From Bacillota bacterium (GTDB lineage Bacteria; Bacillota; Clostridia; Oscillospirales; Oscillospiraceae): DNA of 6,278 nt. Within the stretch, counting starts at the first letter, position 1. Each line of letters begins with the position of its first letter. Shown here piece by piece: positions 1-6,256 of the stretch. Both the position numbers and the translations under genes were made by a program. The stretch is taken from contig JAEWML010000187.1 in the NCBI GenBank assembly GCA_023393155.1, positions 1-6,278 of the forward strand, written 5' to 3'. The notes beneath the pieces were generated by a model that made no database searches, was not told the DNA's origin, and was given only the letters and a program-made list of their open reading frames with translations.

Positions 1-55
1 GGCGTATAACCTCCGCGCCCACATCCTCGGCACTTACAAGTTTTTTCGTTTTCAT
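1..55 (-). CDS. possible N-terminal fragment of an unidentified protein, cut by the window edge
   Basis: Read on the minus strand from an ATG at 55-53, the frame stays open to the window edge and gives MKTKKLVSAEDVGAEVIR, a plausible lysine-rich bacterial N-terminus. Only 18 residues are visible, too few to assign a family. The 'KKLVSAEDV' start is loosely like the N-termini of some EutQ-type or CoA-transferase-type proteins, but I would not name it on that. Against it: there is no good Shine-Dalgarno sequence before the ATG, and a terminator-like hairpin with a T-run on this strand ends only 11 nt upstream of it. The alternative is that 1-60 is the 3' untranslated tail of a plus-strand gene; one plus frame has a stop at 7-9. 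Confidence 0.35.
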   Translation of the reverse strand, partial: MKTKKLVSAEDVGAEVIR

Positions 56-66
56 ACCGTTGCCCG

Positions 67-103
67 AAAAAATCGGCAGAGCCAACGCTCTGCCGATCTT
101 TTT
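67..103. terminator. bidirectional intrinsic terminator hairpin
   Basis: An 11-bp perfect stem (72-82 with 87-97, arm ATCGGCAGAGC) closes a 4-nt loop, CAAC. It is followed by C and five T on the plus strand and preceded by five A, so it also has a T-run on the minus strand. It insulates the recombinase promoter just downstream from transcription entering from the left. If the gene starting at 55 on the minus strand is real, the hairpin sits in its leader. Confidence 0.85.
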
Positions 104-105
104 AC

Positions 106-134
106 TTGCGTATTTTTCAAAGCTGATATACAAT
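106..134 (+). promoter_or_regulatory. sigma-A-type promoter of the recombinase gene
   Basis: TTGCGT (106-111) and TACAAT (129-134) are separated by exactly 17 nt in an AT-rich stretch directly after the terminator. Transcription would start near 141, about 30 nt before the start codon. A second TATAAT at 145-150 has no matching -35 element (gctgat at the expected place), so it is a weaker candidate. No sporulation sigma-E or sigma-K consensus was recognised here by eye. Confidence 0.6.
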
Positions 135-155
135 GTTATCTATCTATAATTTTAC

Positions 156-164
156 GGATGTGAT
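156..164 (+). promoter_or_regulatory. ribosome binding site that decides a TTG start
   Basis: GGATGTGAT differs by one base from GGAGGTGAT and ends 5 nt before the TTG at 170. The same frame has a stop codon at 161-163, so translation cannot begin further upstream, and TTG 170 is the first usable start. Confidence 0.65.
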
Positions 165-169
165 TTATA

Positions 170-2368
170 TTGACAGAATATTTTGATATCGCCGGCTATT
201 GCCGTATTTCCGTGGATGAAGAGCTGGACCGGGACAACACCTCCATTGAAAACCAAAAGGCCATTCTTTTGGACTTTGTGCGCCAGCGCTTTCCCGGCTC
301 CTCTCTCTCCTTCTACGAGGACCGGGACCGTTCGGGCTATACCTTTGAACAGCGGGAGGGGTATCAGACCCTGCGGAGGGAGCTGATGGCCCATCAAAAG
401 GACATCCTTCTTATCAAAGACTTCTCCCGTTTTTCCCGCCGGAACAGCCGGGGGCTGGTGGAACTGGAGGATTTGAGAGATGCGGGCGTGCGCATTATTT
501 CCATCGGGGACGGCATCGACTTTCCCAACGACGACGACTGGCTGAAAATCCAATTTCAGTTTCTCATCAACGAAATGCCGGTGACGGATACCAGCAAAAA
601 GGTGAGGTCGGTCATCAAACGGCGGCAGGCGGACGCGAAATGGATCTGCGCCGCACCCTACGGCTATGTCGTCAACAAGCAGCAATTGTTTGAAATTGTC
701 CCTACCGAGGCGGATATCGTGCGTCATATCTTTTCCCTTTACAACGACGGCTGGGGCTATAAAAAAATTGCCAATTACCTCACCGAACAAGGCATCCTCA
801 CCCCCCGCATGGCGGAGCGGGACCGCAAGGAGGCCGAGGGCGCGGAGTACCGCCGTCAGGTGAAGCCGACGTGGAGCATCGCCACCGTGCAGGGCATTCT
901 GGACAACGATTTTTATATCGGCACGCTGCGGCAGGGCAAGTACGCCCGCAAAAAAATTAACGGCAGGGAATTGAAGCGGGACGAGTCGGAGCATCTGGTG
1001 TTTGAAAACCACCATCAGCCAATTATTGACTACCGCACCTTCGCCACCACCATGGCCCTGCGGGAAAAGCGCACCACGGCCAACTACCGGGGCGTGAAGG
1101 TCAACGACAATGTATACTCCGGATTCCTTTTCTGCGGCGACTGCGGCTCCCCCATGTTCGCCATGAGCCGCCCGGATTTAAAGGACGCCTACCGCTGCGG
1201 GGAGTATCACAAGCGGGGTTTGAAGGCCTGCACCAGCCACCATATCCGGGTGGACCGGCTGGACGAGGTGATGAAGGCCTATATCCGCAAAGTGCGGGAG
1301 CACTCCGCCGCCATGCTGGACCGGCTGAACGCGGACCTTGCCCGGGAGCGGGAGGACGTGGACGAAACGGAGCGTTCGGCGGAGCATCTCGGCGAGATTC
1401 TCAGGGACCTTCAGGAGGAGCTGAAAGCCACCAAGCGCCAGCGCATCCGGGACATTATGCGCCACCCGGAGCAGGAAGACGCCCTGGAGCAGACCTACGA
1501 CGAGCTGGAGGGCGACCTTCTTGGCCGCATCGAGGGCCTGCAAAGCCAGATTTCCATGACCGAGGACAAGCGCAACACCATTATTCAGGTAAACCGCGTT
1601 GCCAAAACCGCCTTGGACGTATTTGAGGACATTCTCAAAAAGCCCAAGCTGGAGCGAAACGACCTGGAGCTGATGATCCACCGCATAAATATTTTCGAGG
1701 ACCACATTGAGATTCAGCTCAAGGCGGACGTGGACGCGATTTTGCAATCCGCAGGAGCGGACGTATCCCTTGGGGCCGAAGAGGAAGCGGTGCCCGCCAT
1801 GGCCTTGGCGGAGGGTGGCGGAAATTTCAGGCAGGGCACGGAGCATTGCTTTCAAATCGCCCAGTCCAGCCCAAACAGGCCGGACAAGGTGTTTTGTGTC
1901 AATCTTATCAGTGACGGCGACCCGTTAGAGATTTACACCAGCCGGGACGGCGAGGTAATTTTTAAAAAGTACTCGCTACTGGGCGGCGTGGAGGATTTTG
2001 CCGGACAGCTTTGCGAGTCCGTCAGCAAGTCCACCGGCGCCATCTGCGCCGTTACCGACCGGGACACCATCGTGGCCGTGGCCGGGGGCGGGCGGCGGGA
2101 GCTGATGGGCAAGCACATTTCCCCCGAGCTGGAGGAGCAGATGGAAACCCGCAAGGTCTATCAGGCGGACCCGGCTCAGCCCACCATACCGGTAAGCGAC
2201 TCTGTTGAGAAGTTTCAGGTTTTGCTGGCCGCCCCCATTTTGTCGGAGGGCGATCTGCTGGGGGCAGTCGTGCTTGTCGGTCAGGGGCCCCTGATTCCCG
2301 TCTCCGAAACGGAATATAAACTGGCACAGACCATCGCCTCGTTTATGGGCAAGCACATGGAAAGCTGA
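170..2368 (+). CDS. large serine recombinase fused in frame to the C-terminal part of SpoVT
   Basis: This 732-residue protein starts at TTG. Residues ~6-150 are a resolvase catalytic domain: YCRIS (10-14) with Ser14 as the expected nucleophile, DRDRSGYTF (51-59) and the arginine-rich DFSRFSRR (84-91). Residues ~158-300 fit the 'Recombinase' domain (APYGY; GWGYKKIANYL; WSIATVQGILDNDFYIG at 235-251). A zinc ribbon follows with Cys322, Cys325, Cys343 and Cys354, then a charged coiled coil (~370-480) typical of large serine integrases. After a linker (~525-580) the frame enters GDPLEIYT (583-590), DGEVIFKKYS (593-602) and TDRDTIVAVAGG (629-640), which is SpoVT from the middle of its AbrB-like domain through its GAF-like domain, to the normal SpoVT C-terminus. 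The recombinase should cut and religate attachment sites, to integrate or excise the element. Whether the SpoVT tail does anything in the fusion is unknown. It converges on glnN across a shared terminator. Confidence 0.9.
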   Translation: MTEYFDIAGYCRISVDEELDRDNTSIENQKAILLDFVRQRFPGSSLSFYEDRDRSGYTFEQREGYQTLRRELMAHQKDILLIKDFSRFSRRNSRGLVELEDLRDAGVRIISIGDGIDFPNDDDWLKIQFQFLINEMPVTDTSKKVRSVIKRRQADAKWICAAPYGYVVNKQQLFEIVPTEADIVRHIFSLYNDGWGYKKIANYLTEQGILTPRMAERDRKEAEGAEYRRQVKPTWSIATVQGILDNDFYIGTLRQGKYARKKINGRELKRDESEHLVFENHHQPIIDYRTFATTMALREKRTTANYRGVKVNDNVYSGFLFCGDCGSPMFAMSRPDLKDAYRCGEYHKRGLKACTSHHIRVDRLDEVMKAYIRKVREHSAAMLDRLNADLAREREDVDETERSAEHLGEILRDLQEELKATKRQRIRDIMRHPEQEDALEQTYDELEGDLLGRIEGLQSQISMTEDKRNTIIQVNRVAKTALDVFEDILKKPKLERNDLELMIHRINIFEDHIEIQLKADVDAILQSAGADVSLGAEEEAVPAMALAEGGGNFRQGTEHCFQIAQSSPNRPDKVFCVNLISDGDPLEIYTSRDGEVIFKKYSLLGGVEDFAGQLCESVSKSTGAICAVTDRDTIVAVAGGGRRELMGKHISPELEEQMETRKVYQADPAQPTIPVSDSVEKFQVLLAAPILSEGDLLGAVVLVGQGPLIPVSETEYKLAQTIASFMGKHMES
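1900..1935. other. candidate attachment-site junction (attR-like) inside the spoVT coding frame
   Basis: Similarity to SpoVT begins abruptly at the codons for (S)DGDPLEIYT (1913-1936), and the residues before it (VFCVNLI) belong to the recombinase tail, not to the SpoVT N-terminus. Large serine recombinases exchange strands at a 2-bp core, so the crossover should lie at or just inside this boundary. The core cannot be identified without the sequence of the other end or an unoccupied spoVT gene. Confidence 0.4.
1916..2368 (+). pseudogene. spoVT: 3' part of spoVT, 5' part missing (split gene)
   Basis: About 150 codons align by eye with SpoVT from its GDPLEI segment (near residue 33 of the ~178-residue Bacillus protein) to its end. 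Matching blocks are GDPLEIYT, DGEVIFKKYS, the TGAICAVTDRDTIVAVAGG stretch of the GAF-like domain, and a C-terminus FMGKHMES resembling SpoVT FLARQMEQ. SpoVT is a tetrameric regulator of forespore sigma-G genes; its N-terminal swapped-hairpin AbrB domain binds DNA and its GAF domain is a sensor. Here the first strand and the conserved RRIDDLGRVVIPKEIR-type segment are absent, so this half alone should not bind DNA. It has no start codon of its own near the junction and is readable only as the tail of the recombinase, or after rejoining with a 5' half elsewhere. It could be a permanently disrupted gene or a gene rebuilt by excision. Confidence 0.75.
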
Positions 2369-2370
2369 AT

Positions 2371-2424
2371 GCAAAAAAGCTGCGCGCCGGGAAGCGAATT
2401 GGCTTCCCGGCGCGCATTTTTTGC
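2371..2424. terminator. bidirectional intrinsic terminator between convergent genes
   Basis: A 15-bp GC-rich stem (2381-2395 with 2402-2416) encloses a 6-nt loop, GAATTG. Six T follow (2417-2422) and six A precede (2373-2378), so it works for both the rightward recombinase/spoVT frame (stop 2366-2368) and the leftward glnN gene (stop codon on the minus strand at 2429-2427, so glnN transcripts read directly into the hairpin). Confidence 0.93.
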
Positions 2425-2426
2425 AA

Positions 2427-4517
2427 TTAAATATAGAACAGCAGGTCGCTGTACACCGGGAAGGGCCAGTATTCCCGGGCGGTCAGTGTCTCCAGCTCGT
2501 CGGCAAGCTTCCTCGCGGCGGCCATATCGGAAAGAATCGCGTCGTGGGCATAGTCCATCGCTTCTCTGGAATCTCCATGAGGCTTGCCCAGATCCTCCTC
2601 CAGCCGCTCTGTCGCCTCCAGCAGACTGTCGGCAAGCGCACCGATCTTTGCCGCAATGTCCGTTTCATACCGGTGGGCCGCGCCCATGGCGCTCTTGTCG
2701 GCCGCACGGCGGCACAGCTCTCCGGCATAGGAGGAGACAGCGGGGAGAATCTGCCGCCGAATCATGTCCGCCATAATTTTCCCCTCAATGGAGATGGTGG
2801 TGACGTAATTCTCAATGTGAATCTCGGCCCGGGCCTCAATCTCGCTCTTGGTGTAGATGCCGTGCTTGATGTACAAATCCATGTTCTTTTGTGCGGTGTA
2901 GGTCTTCAGCGCGTCGGGAGAGGTGGCCAGATTGGAAAGGCCTCGCCGCTCCGCCTCCTGAATCCAGGCATCGTCATAGCCGTTGCCGTTGAAAATGATG
3001 CGCTGGTGCTCGGTGAAGGTCTTGCGGATCAGCGCCTGCAGCTCCGTCGTGCAGTCCTTCGCCTTCTCAAGCTGGTCGGCAAACTGCTCCAGTTCCTCCG
3101 CCATGATGGTGTTCAGAGCGATGTTGGGCCCGGAGATGGACTGGGACGAGCCCAGCATGCGGAACTCAAACTTGTTGCCCGTAAACGCCATGGGAGAGGT
3201 GCGGTTGCGGTCCGTGTTGTCCTGCCGGATGGCGGGCAGTACGTCCACGCCAACCTCCAGCGTCCGCTTTCCTGCGTCCGTATAGGCGGTGCCGTTGATG
3301 ATGGACTCCACCACGGCGTTCAGCTCGTCGCCCAAAAAGACGGACACCACGGCCGGAGGCGCCTCCTGCGCGCCCAGACGGTGGTCGTTTCCAGCGAAAG
3401 CCACGGTGGAACGCAGAACATCCTGATATTCATCCACGCCCTTGATAAAGGCCGCGAGAAACAGCAAAAACTGGGCGTTCTGGCTGGGGGTGGAGCCGGG
3501 CTTGAGCAGGTTTTTCCCCGTGTCGGTGCCTAGGGACCAGTTGTCGTGCTTACCGGAGCCGTTGACGCCCGCGAAGGGCTTTTCATGGAGCAGGCAGACC
3601 AAGCCGTGGCGGTCGGCCACCCGCTTCATCATCTCCATAGCCAGTTGGTTGTGGTCGCAGGCCGTGTTGGCGTCGGTAAAAATAGGGGCCATCTCATGCT
3701 GGCAGGGGGCCACCTCGTTGTGCTTGGTCTTGGAAAGCACCCCCACCTTCCACAGTTCCTCGTCCAGTTCCTTCATAAACGCGGCCACGCGGGGACGGAT
3801 TGCGCCGAAGTAATGGTCCTCCAGCTCCTGCCCCTTGGGGGGCTTTGCCCCGAACAGGGTCCGCCCGCAAAACCGCAGGTCCTCCCGCCGGGCATAGCCC
3901 TTCTTGTCGATGAGGAAATACTCCTGCTCCGGTCCCACCTGCGGTGTGACGCGCCGGGTTTCCGTATCGCCAAACAGGCGCAGAATGCGCACGGCCTGGC
4001 GGCTGACTTCGTTCATGGAGCGGAGCAGGGGCGTCTTTTTGTCCAGCGCCTCGCCGGAATAGGAGCAAAAAATCGTGGGGATGCAGAGGCTTCCGTCTTT
4101 AATGAAGGCAAACACCGTGGGGTCCCATGCGGTGTAGCCCCGGGCCTCGAAGGTGGCCCGCAGTCCGCCGGAGGGGAAGGAGGACGCGTCCGGCTCGCCC
4201 CGGACCAGCTCCTTTCCGGAAAACTCCATGACAATCTTTCCCCCGCCGATGGGGGCCACAAAGCTGTCGTGCTTTTCCGCAGTGACGCCGGTCATCGGCT
4301 GAAACCAATGTGTAAAATGGGTGGCCCCGTGCTCCACGGCCCACTGCTTCATAGACTCGGCAATCTCGTTGGCAATGGAAATGTCCAAAGAGGTACCGTC
4401 GGTAATACACTTTTTCCACGCGCTGTAGGATGCGGGGGACAGGCGCTGGCGCATGGTCTCCTCATTAAAAACAAGGCTGCCGAACAGCTCCGGCAGGGCA
4501 GTCGGTGTGGTAGTCAT
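2427..4517 (-). CDS. glnN: type III glutamine synthetase (GSIII)
   Basis: This 696-residue cytosolic enzyme makes glutamine from glutamate, ammonia and ATP. The length matches the ~700-residue GSIII family, not the ~450 residues of GSI. GSIII hallmarks in order: GATHFTHWFQP (64-74), TAEKHDSF (79-86), EQEYFLID (197-204), NEVAPCQHEMAPIF (267-280), HEKPFAGVNGSGKHDNWSL (311-329), RLGAQEAPP (380-388), RNRTSPMAFTGNKFEFRM (437-454), and the C-terminal REYWPFPVYSDLLF. The frame is open further upstream to 4658, but that part overlaps the end of asnB. The start is taken as ATG 4517-4515, because an AGGAGG lies 9 nt before it; the in-frame ATG at 4526 touches that AGGAGG and would leave no spacer. The gene follows asnB after 71 bp with no clear terminator between, so it is probably co-transcribed with it. 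It supplies the glutamine that AsnB consumes. Confidence 0.95.
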   Translation of the reverse strand: MTTTPTALPELFGSLVFNEETMRQRLSPASYSAWKKCITDGTSLDISIANEIAESMKQWAVEHGATHFTHWFQPMTGVTAEKHDSFVAPIGGGKIVMEFSGKELVRGEPDASSFPSGGLRATFEARGYTAWDPTVFAFIKDGSLCIPTIFCSYSGEALDKKTPLLRSMNEVSRQAVRILRLFGDTETRRVTPQVGPEQEYFLIDKKGYARREDLRFCGRTLFGAKPPKGQELEDHYFGAIRPRVAAFMKELDEELWKVGVLSKTKHNEVAPCQHEMAPIFTDANTACDHNQLAMEMMKRVADRHGLVCLLHEKPFAGVNGSGKHDNWSLGTDTGKNLLKPGSTPSQNAQFLLFLAAFIKGVDEYQDVLRSTVAFAGNDHRLGAQEAPPAVVSVFLGDELNAVVESIINGTAYTDAGKRTLEVGVDVLPAIRQDNTDRNRTSPMAFTGNKFEFRMLGSSQSISGPNIALNTIMAEELEQFADQLEKAKDCTTELQALIRKTFTEHQRIIFNGNGYDDAWIQEAERRGLSNLATSPDALKTYTAQKNMDLYIKHGIYTKSEIEARAEIHIENYVTTISIEGKIMADMIRRQILPAVSSYAGELCRRAADKSAMGAAHRYETDIAAKIGALADSLLEATERLEEDLGKPHGDSREAMDYAHDAILSDMAAARKLADELETLTAREYWPFPVYSDLLFYI

Positions 4518-4526
4518 AGCATTCAT

Positions 4527-4532
4527 CCTCCT
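4527..4532 (-). promoter_or_regulatory. ribosome binding site of glnN
   Basis: A perfect AGGAGG on the minus strand ends 9 nt before ATG 4517. It decides the start codon: the ATG at 4526 is directly adjacent to it, and the ATG at 4522 is out of frame and meets a stop two codons later. The 71-bp gap to asnB also holds a weak GC hairpin without a proper T-run and no recognisable promoter. Confidence 0.8.
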
Positions 4533-4588
4533 GTTTTCTGTGTGATACGCCGATTTTATGGAAATTAGGAGCCGAGGCCCCGAATTGC

Positions 4589-6169
4589 TTACGTTCCGCT
4601 TTGTCCGTAGTTGGAGAGCACGCGGGCGGAGGGATCGCTTACATCGCAGCCCTCCCACGCTTTGTTTGGCATCCAGAAATCCTTGATCATTTTGGCCTGA
4701 CCGGGATACGCCTTTTCAAACAGCTCCCGGTACAGCAGGCTTTCCTTGGTAAAGGGCTTACAGTAATCAAATTTACGCCGACGGCTCTCAAATTCTTCGT
4801 CGGTGTAAACCGTCTCGGCATAGGCCTTTAAATCGTCCACCATGGAGTGGCCCACCGCGTCGGAAAAAGCCGCCTTCTCCCGCCACAGGATGCTCTCCGG
4901 CAGCAGGTGGTCGTTTTCAAAGGCGTGGCGCAGGAGATACTTGCCCATTCCATAGGTGTTGAGCTTCATGGCGGGGTCAATGGCCATCACGTATTTCACA
5001 AAGCCCAAATCGCCGAAGGGAACGCGGGCCTCGATGGAGTTGTCCGCGATGCAGCGGTCGGCCCGGAGCACGTCGTACATATAAAGTTCTTCTATCCGCT
5101 TTTGGGACTCCTTCTGAAACGCGGCGGCAGAGGGGGCAAAGTCGGTGTATTTATAGCCGAACAGCTCGTCGGAAATCTCGCCGGTGAGCAGGACTCGAAC
5201 GTCTGTCTTCTCATGGATTGCCTTGCAGCAAAGATACATGCCCATGCTGGCCCGGATGGTGGTGATATCCCAGGTACCCAGAAGGGAGACGACCTCCGGA
5301 AGCGCCGCAAGCACATCCTCCCGGGTCATGTAGATTTCGGTGTGGTCCGCGCCGAGAAAATCAGCCGCTTCCCGTGCGTATTTGAGGTCGATGGCATCTT
5401 GATCCATACCGATGGCAAAGGTGCGGATTTTTTTGCCCAGAACCACGGAGCCGATGGCGCACACCAGAGAGGAGTCCAGCCCGCCGGAGAGAAGGAAGCC
5501 CAGCGGCGCGTCCGCGTCCAGCCGCTTATCCACGGCGGCGATCAGCCTGTCGCGGATCCCCCGGCAGACGGTGTCCAAATCGCCCCGGACCCGGGAAGTC
5601 ACCTCTGTGAGGTCCGCAAACCGGATAAACTTGCCGTAGGCATAATAGTGTCCCGGAGGGAAAGGGCAAATCTCCGCGCACAGGCCCACCAGATTTCTTG
5701 CCTCGCTGGCAAATATAATCGCTCCGCCCGCGTCGTACCCGTAAAACAGGGGGCGGATGCCGATGGGGTCCCGGGCGGCAATCAGGGAATCGGTTGCGCA
5801 GTCGTAGATAATCAGGGCAAACTCCGCGTCCAGCCGGGCAAACATGGACAGCCCGTATTCATGGAACATGGGAAGCAGAATTTCGCAGTCGCTGCCGCTT
5901 TGAAACGTATACCGCTGGGACAGCTTTTTGCGGATGGGGCGAAAGCCGTAGATTTCGCCGTTGCACACCGCCTGATCCCCCTCAAGCTGAAAGGGCTGCA
6001 TCCCCGCCTCGTTCAGGCCCATGATGGCCAGGCGGTGAAAGCAGAGATAGCCGGACTTCGTTTCGGAAACGCGGCTCATGTCCGGGCCCCGGTCCACGGA
6101 GCGGTCAAAGTACGCTTTCACCTCTTCCTCCGTCAATGTTTTGCTTGAAAAACCCATAATTGAACACAT
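4589..6169 (-). CDS. asnB: asparagine synthetase B, glutamine-hydrolysing
   Basis: The 526-residue cytosolic enzyme converts aspartate, glutamine and ATP to asparagine, glutamate, AMP and PPi. Cys2 directly after the initiator Met is the glutaminase nucleophile, which fixes the start at 6169 although the frame is open to 6271. The N-terminal class II amidotransferase domain (to ~195) shows RGPD (27-30), HRLAIMG (45-51), CNGEIYG (69-75), SGSDCE (91-96) and RDPIGIRPLFYG (133-144). The C-terminal synthetase domain shows the PP-loop SGGLDSS (228-234), TGEISDELFGYKY (329-341), EARVPFGD (380-387) and WREKAAFSD (429-437), with Lys432 at the place of the conserved catalytic-site lysine. It resembles Escherichia coli AsnB in layout, including the DPSARVL segment near the end. 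The usual GEGSDE motif reads GEISDE. A T-box precedes it and glnN follows. Confidence 0.95.
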   Translation of the reverse strand: MCSIMGFSSKTLTEEEVKAYFDRSVDRGPDMSRVSETKSGYLCFHRLAIMGLNEAGMQPFQLEGDQAVCNGEIYGFRPIRKKLSQRYTFQSGSDCEILLPMFHEYGLSMFARLDAEFALIIYDCATDSLIAARDPIGIRPLFYGYDAGGAIIFASEARNLVGLCAEICPFPPGHYYAYGKFIRFADLTEVTSRVRGDLDTVCRGIRDRLIAAVDKRLDADAPLGFLLSGGLDSSLVCAIGSVVLGKKIRTFAIGMDQDAIDLKYAREAADFLGADHTEIYMTREDVLAALPEVVSLLGTWDITTIRASMGMYLCCKAIHEKTDVRVLLTGEISDELFGYKYTDFAPSAAAFQKESQKRIEELYMYDVLRADRCIADNSIEARVPFGDLGFVKYVMAIDPAMKLNTYGMGKYLLRHAFENDHLLPESILWREKAAFSDAVGHSMVDDLKAYAETVYTDEEFESRRRKFDYCKPFTKESLLYRELFEKAYPGQAKMIKDFWMPNKAWEGCDVSDPSARVLSNYGQSGT

Positions 6170-6175
6170 AAAAAG

Positions 6176-6182
6176 CACCTCC
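6176..6182 (-). promoter_or_regulatory. ribosome binding site of asnB
   Basis: GGAGGTG on the minus strand is followed by 6 nt (CTTTTT) and then ATG 6169. This agrees with the start required by the catalytic Cys2. Confidence 0.88.
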
Positions 6183-6192
6183 GGATTTTGTA

Positions 6193-6211
6193 CGCTCTCC
6201 TTAAAAGAGCG
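6193..6211 (-). other. small hairpin between T-box terminator and asnB ribosome binding site
   Basis: CGCTCT and AGAGCG pair over 6 bp around a 7-nt loop. There is no T-run after it, so it is not a terminator by itself. It may stabilise the leader or protect the processed 5' end of the mRNA; this is inference. Confidence 0.35.
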
Positions 6212-6214
6212 CAT

Positions 6215-6256
6215 AAAAACGCAGCTATATCCTAAAATTTTAGGACGAATAGCTGC
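6215..6256 (-). terminator. T-box-controlled leader terminator of asnB
   Basis: On the minus strand GCAGCTAT (6256-6249) pairs with ATAGCTGC (6228-6221), enclosing the palindrome TCCTAAAATTTTAGGA (6245-6230), which makes the upper stem. A G and five T (6219-6215) follow. The TCCTAA part is also needed by the antiterminator, so the two structures exclude each other. Confidence 0.88.

Larger units (their letters stand above)
1..1915. mobile_element. right-hand end of a putative serine-recombinase element integrated in spoVT
   Basis: The recombinase frame abuts, without a stop, a sequence that matches the 3' part of spoVT (from about 1916). The 5' part of spoVT is absent from everything to the left in this window. 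This is the arrangement expected where an element carrying its recombinase at one end has inserted into spoVT. The left boundary, cargo genes and the other attachment site are outside the window, so the extent given is only the visible part. The base composition of the recombinase is as GC-rich as the flanking genes, so composition gives no separate support. Confidence 0.55.

Noticed and set aside
152..1015. 287-codon minus-strand open frame opposite the recombinase catalytic region
   Set aside because: The opposite strand encodes clear resolvase motifs including the catalytic serine region, and the minus translation matches no family I know.
2421..3533. 370-codon plus-strand open frame opposite the glnN 3' half
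   Set aside because: It lies wholly antisense to well-conserved GSIII motifs and its translation is low-complexity and shows no recognisable domain. It is a by-product of GC-rich codon use.
3546..4568. 340-codon plus-strand open frame opposite the glnN 5' half
   Set aside because: It mirrors the conserved GSIII coding sequence, is rich in Gly, His and Leu as such shadows are, and has no features of its own.
4568..4590. GC-rich hairpin between asnB and glnN as a possible terminator
   Set aside because: The stem is about 5 bp with a G-U pair and is followed by TAATTTCC, not a T-run. It is too weak to call.
4518..4658. N-terminal extension of glnN upstream of 4517
   Set aside because: The extension overlaps the 3' end of asnB, has an arginine-rich non-GSIII translation, and the AGGAGG site points to ATG 4517.
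4847..6148. 433-codon plus-strand open frame opposite asnB
   Set aside because: It is antisense to all AsnB catalytic motifs and has no ribosome binding site or recognisable domain. It is a shadow frame.
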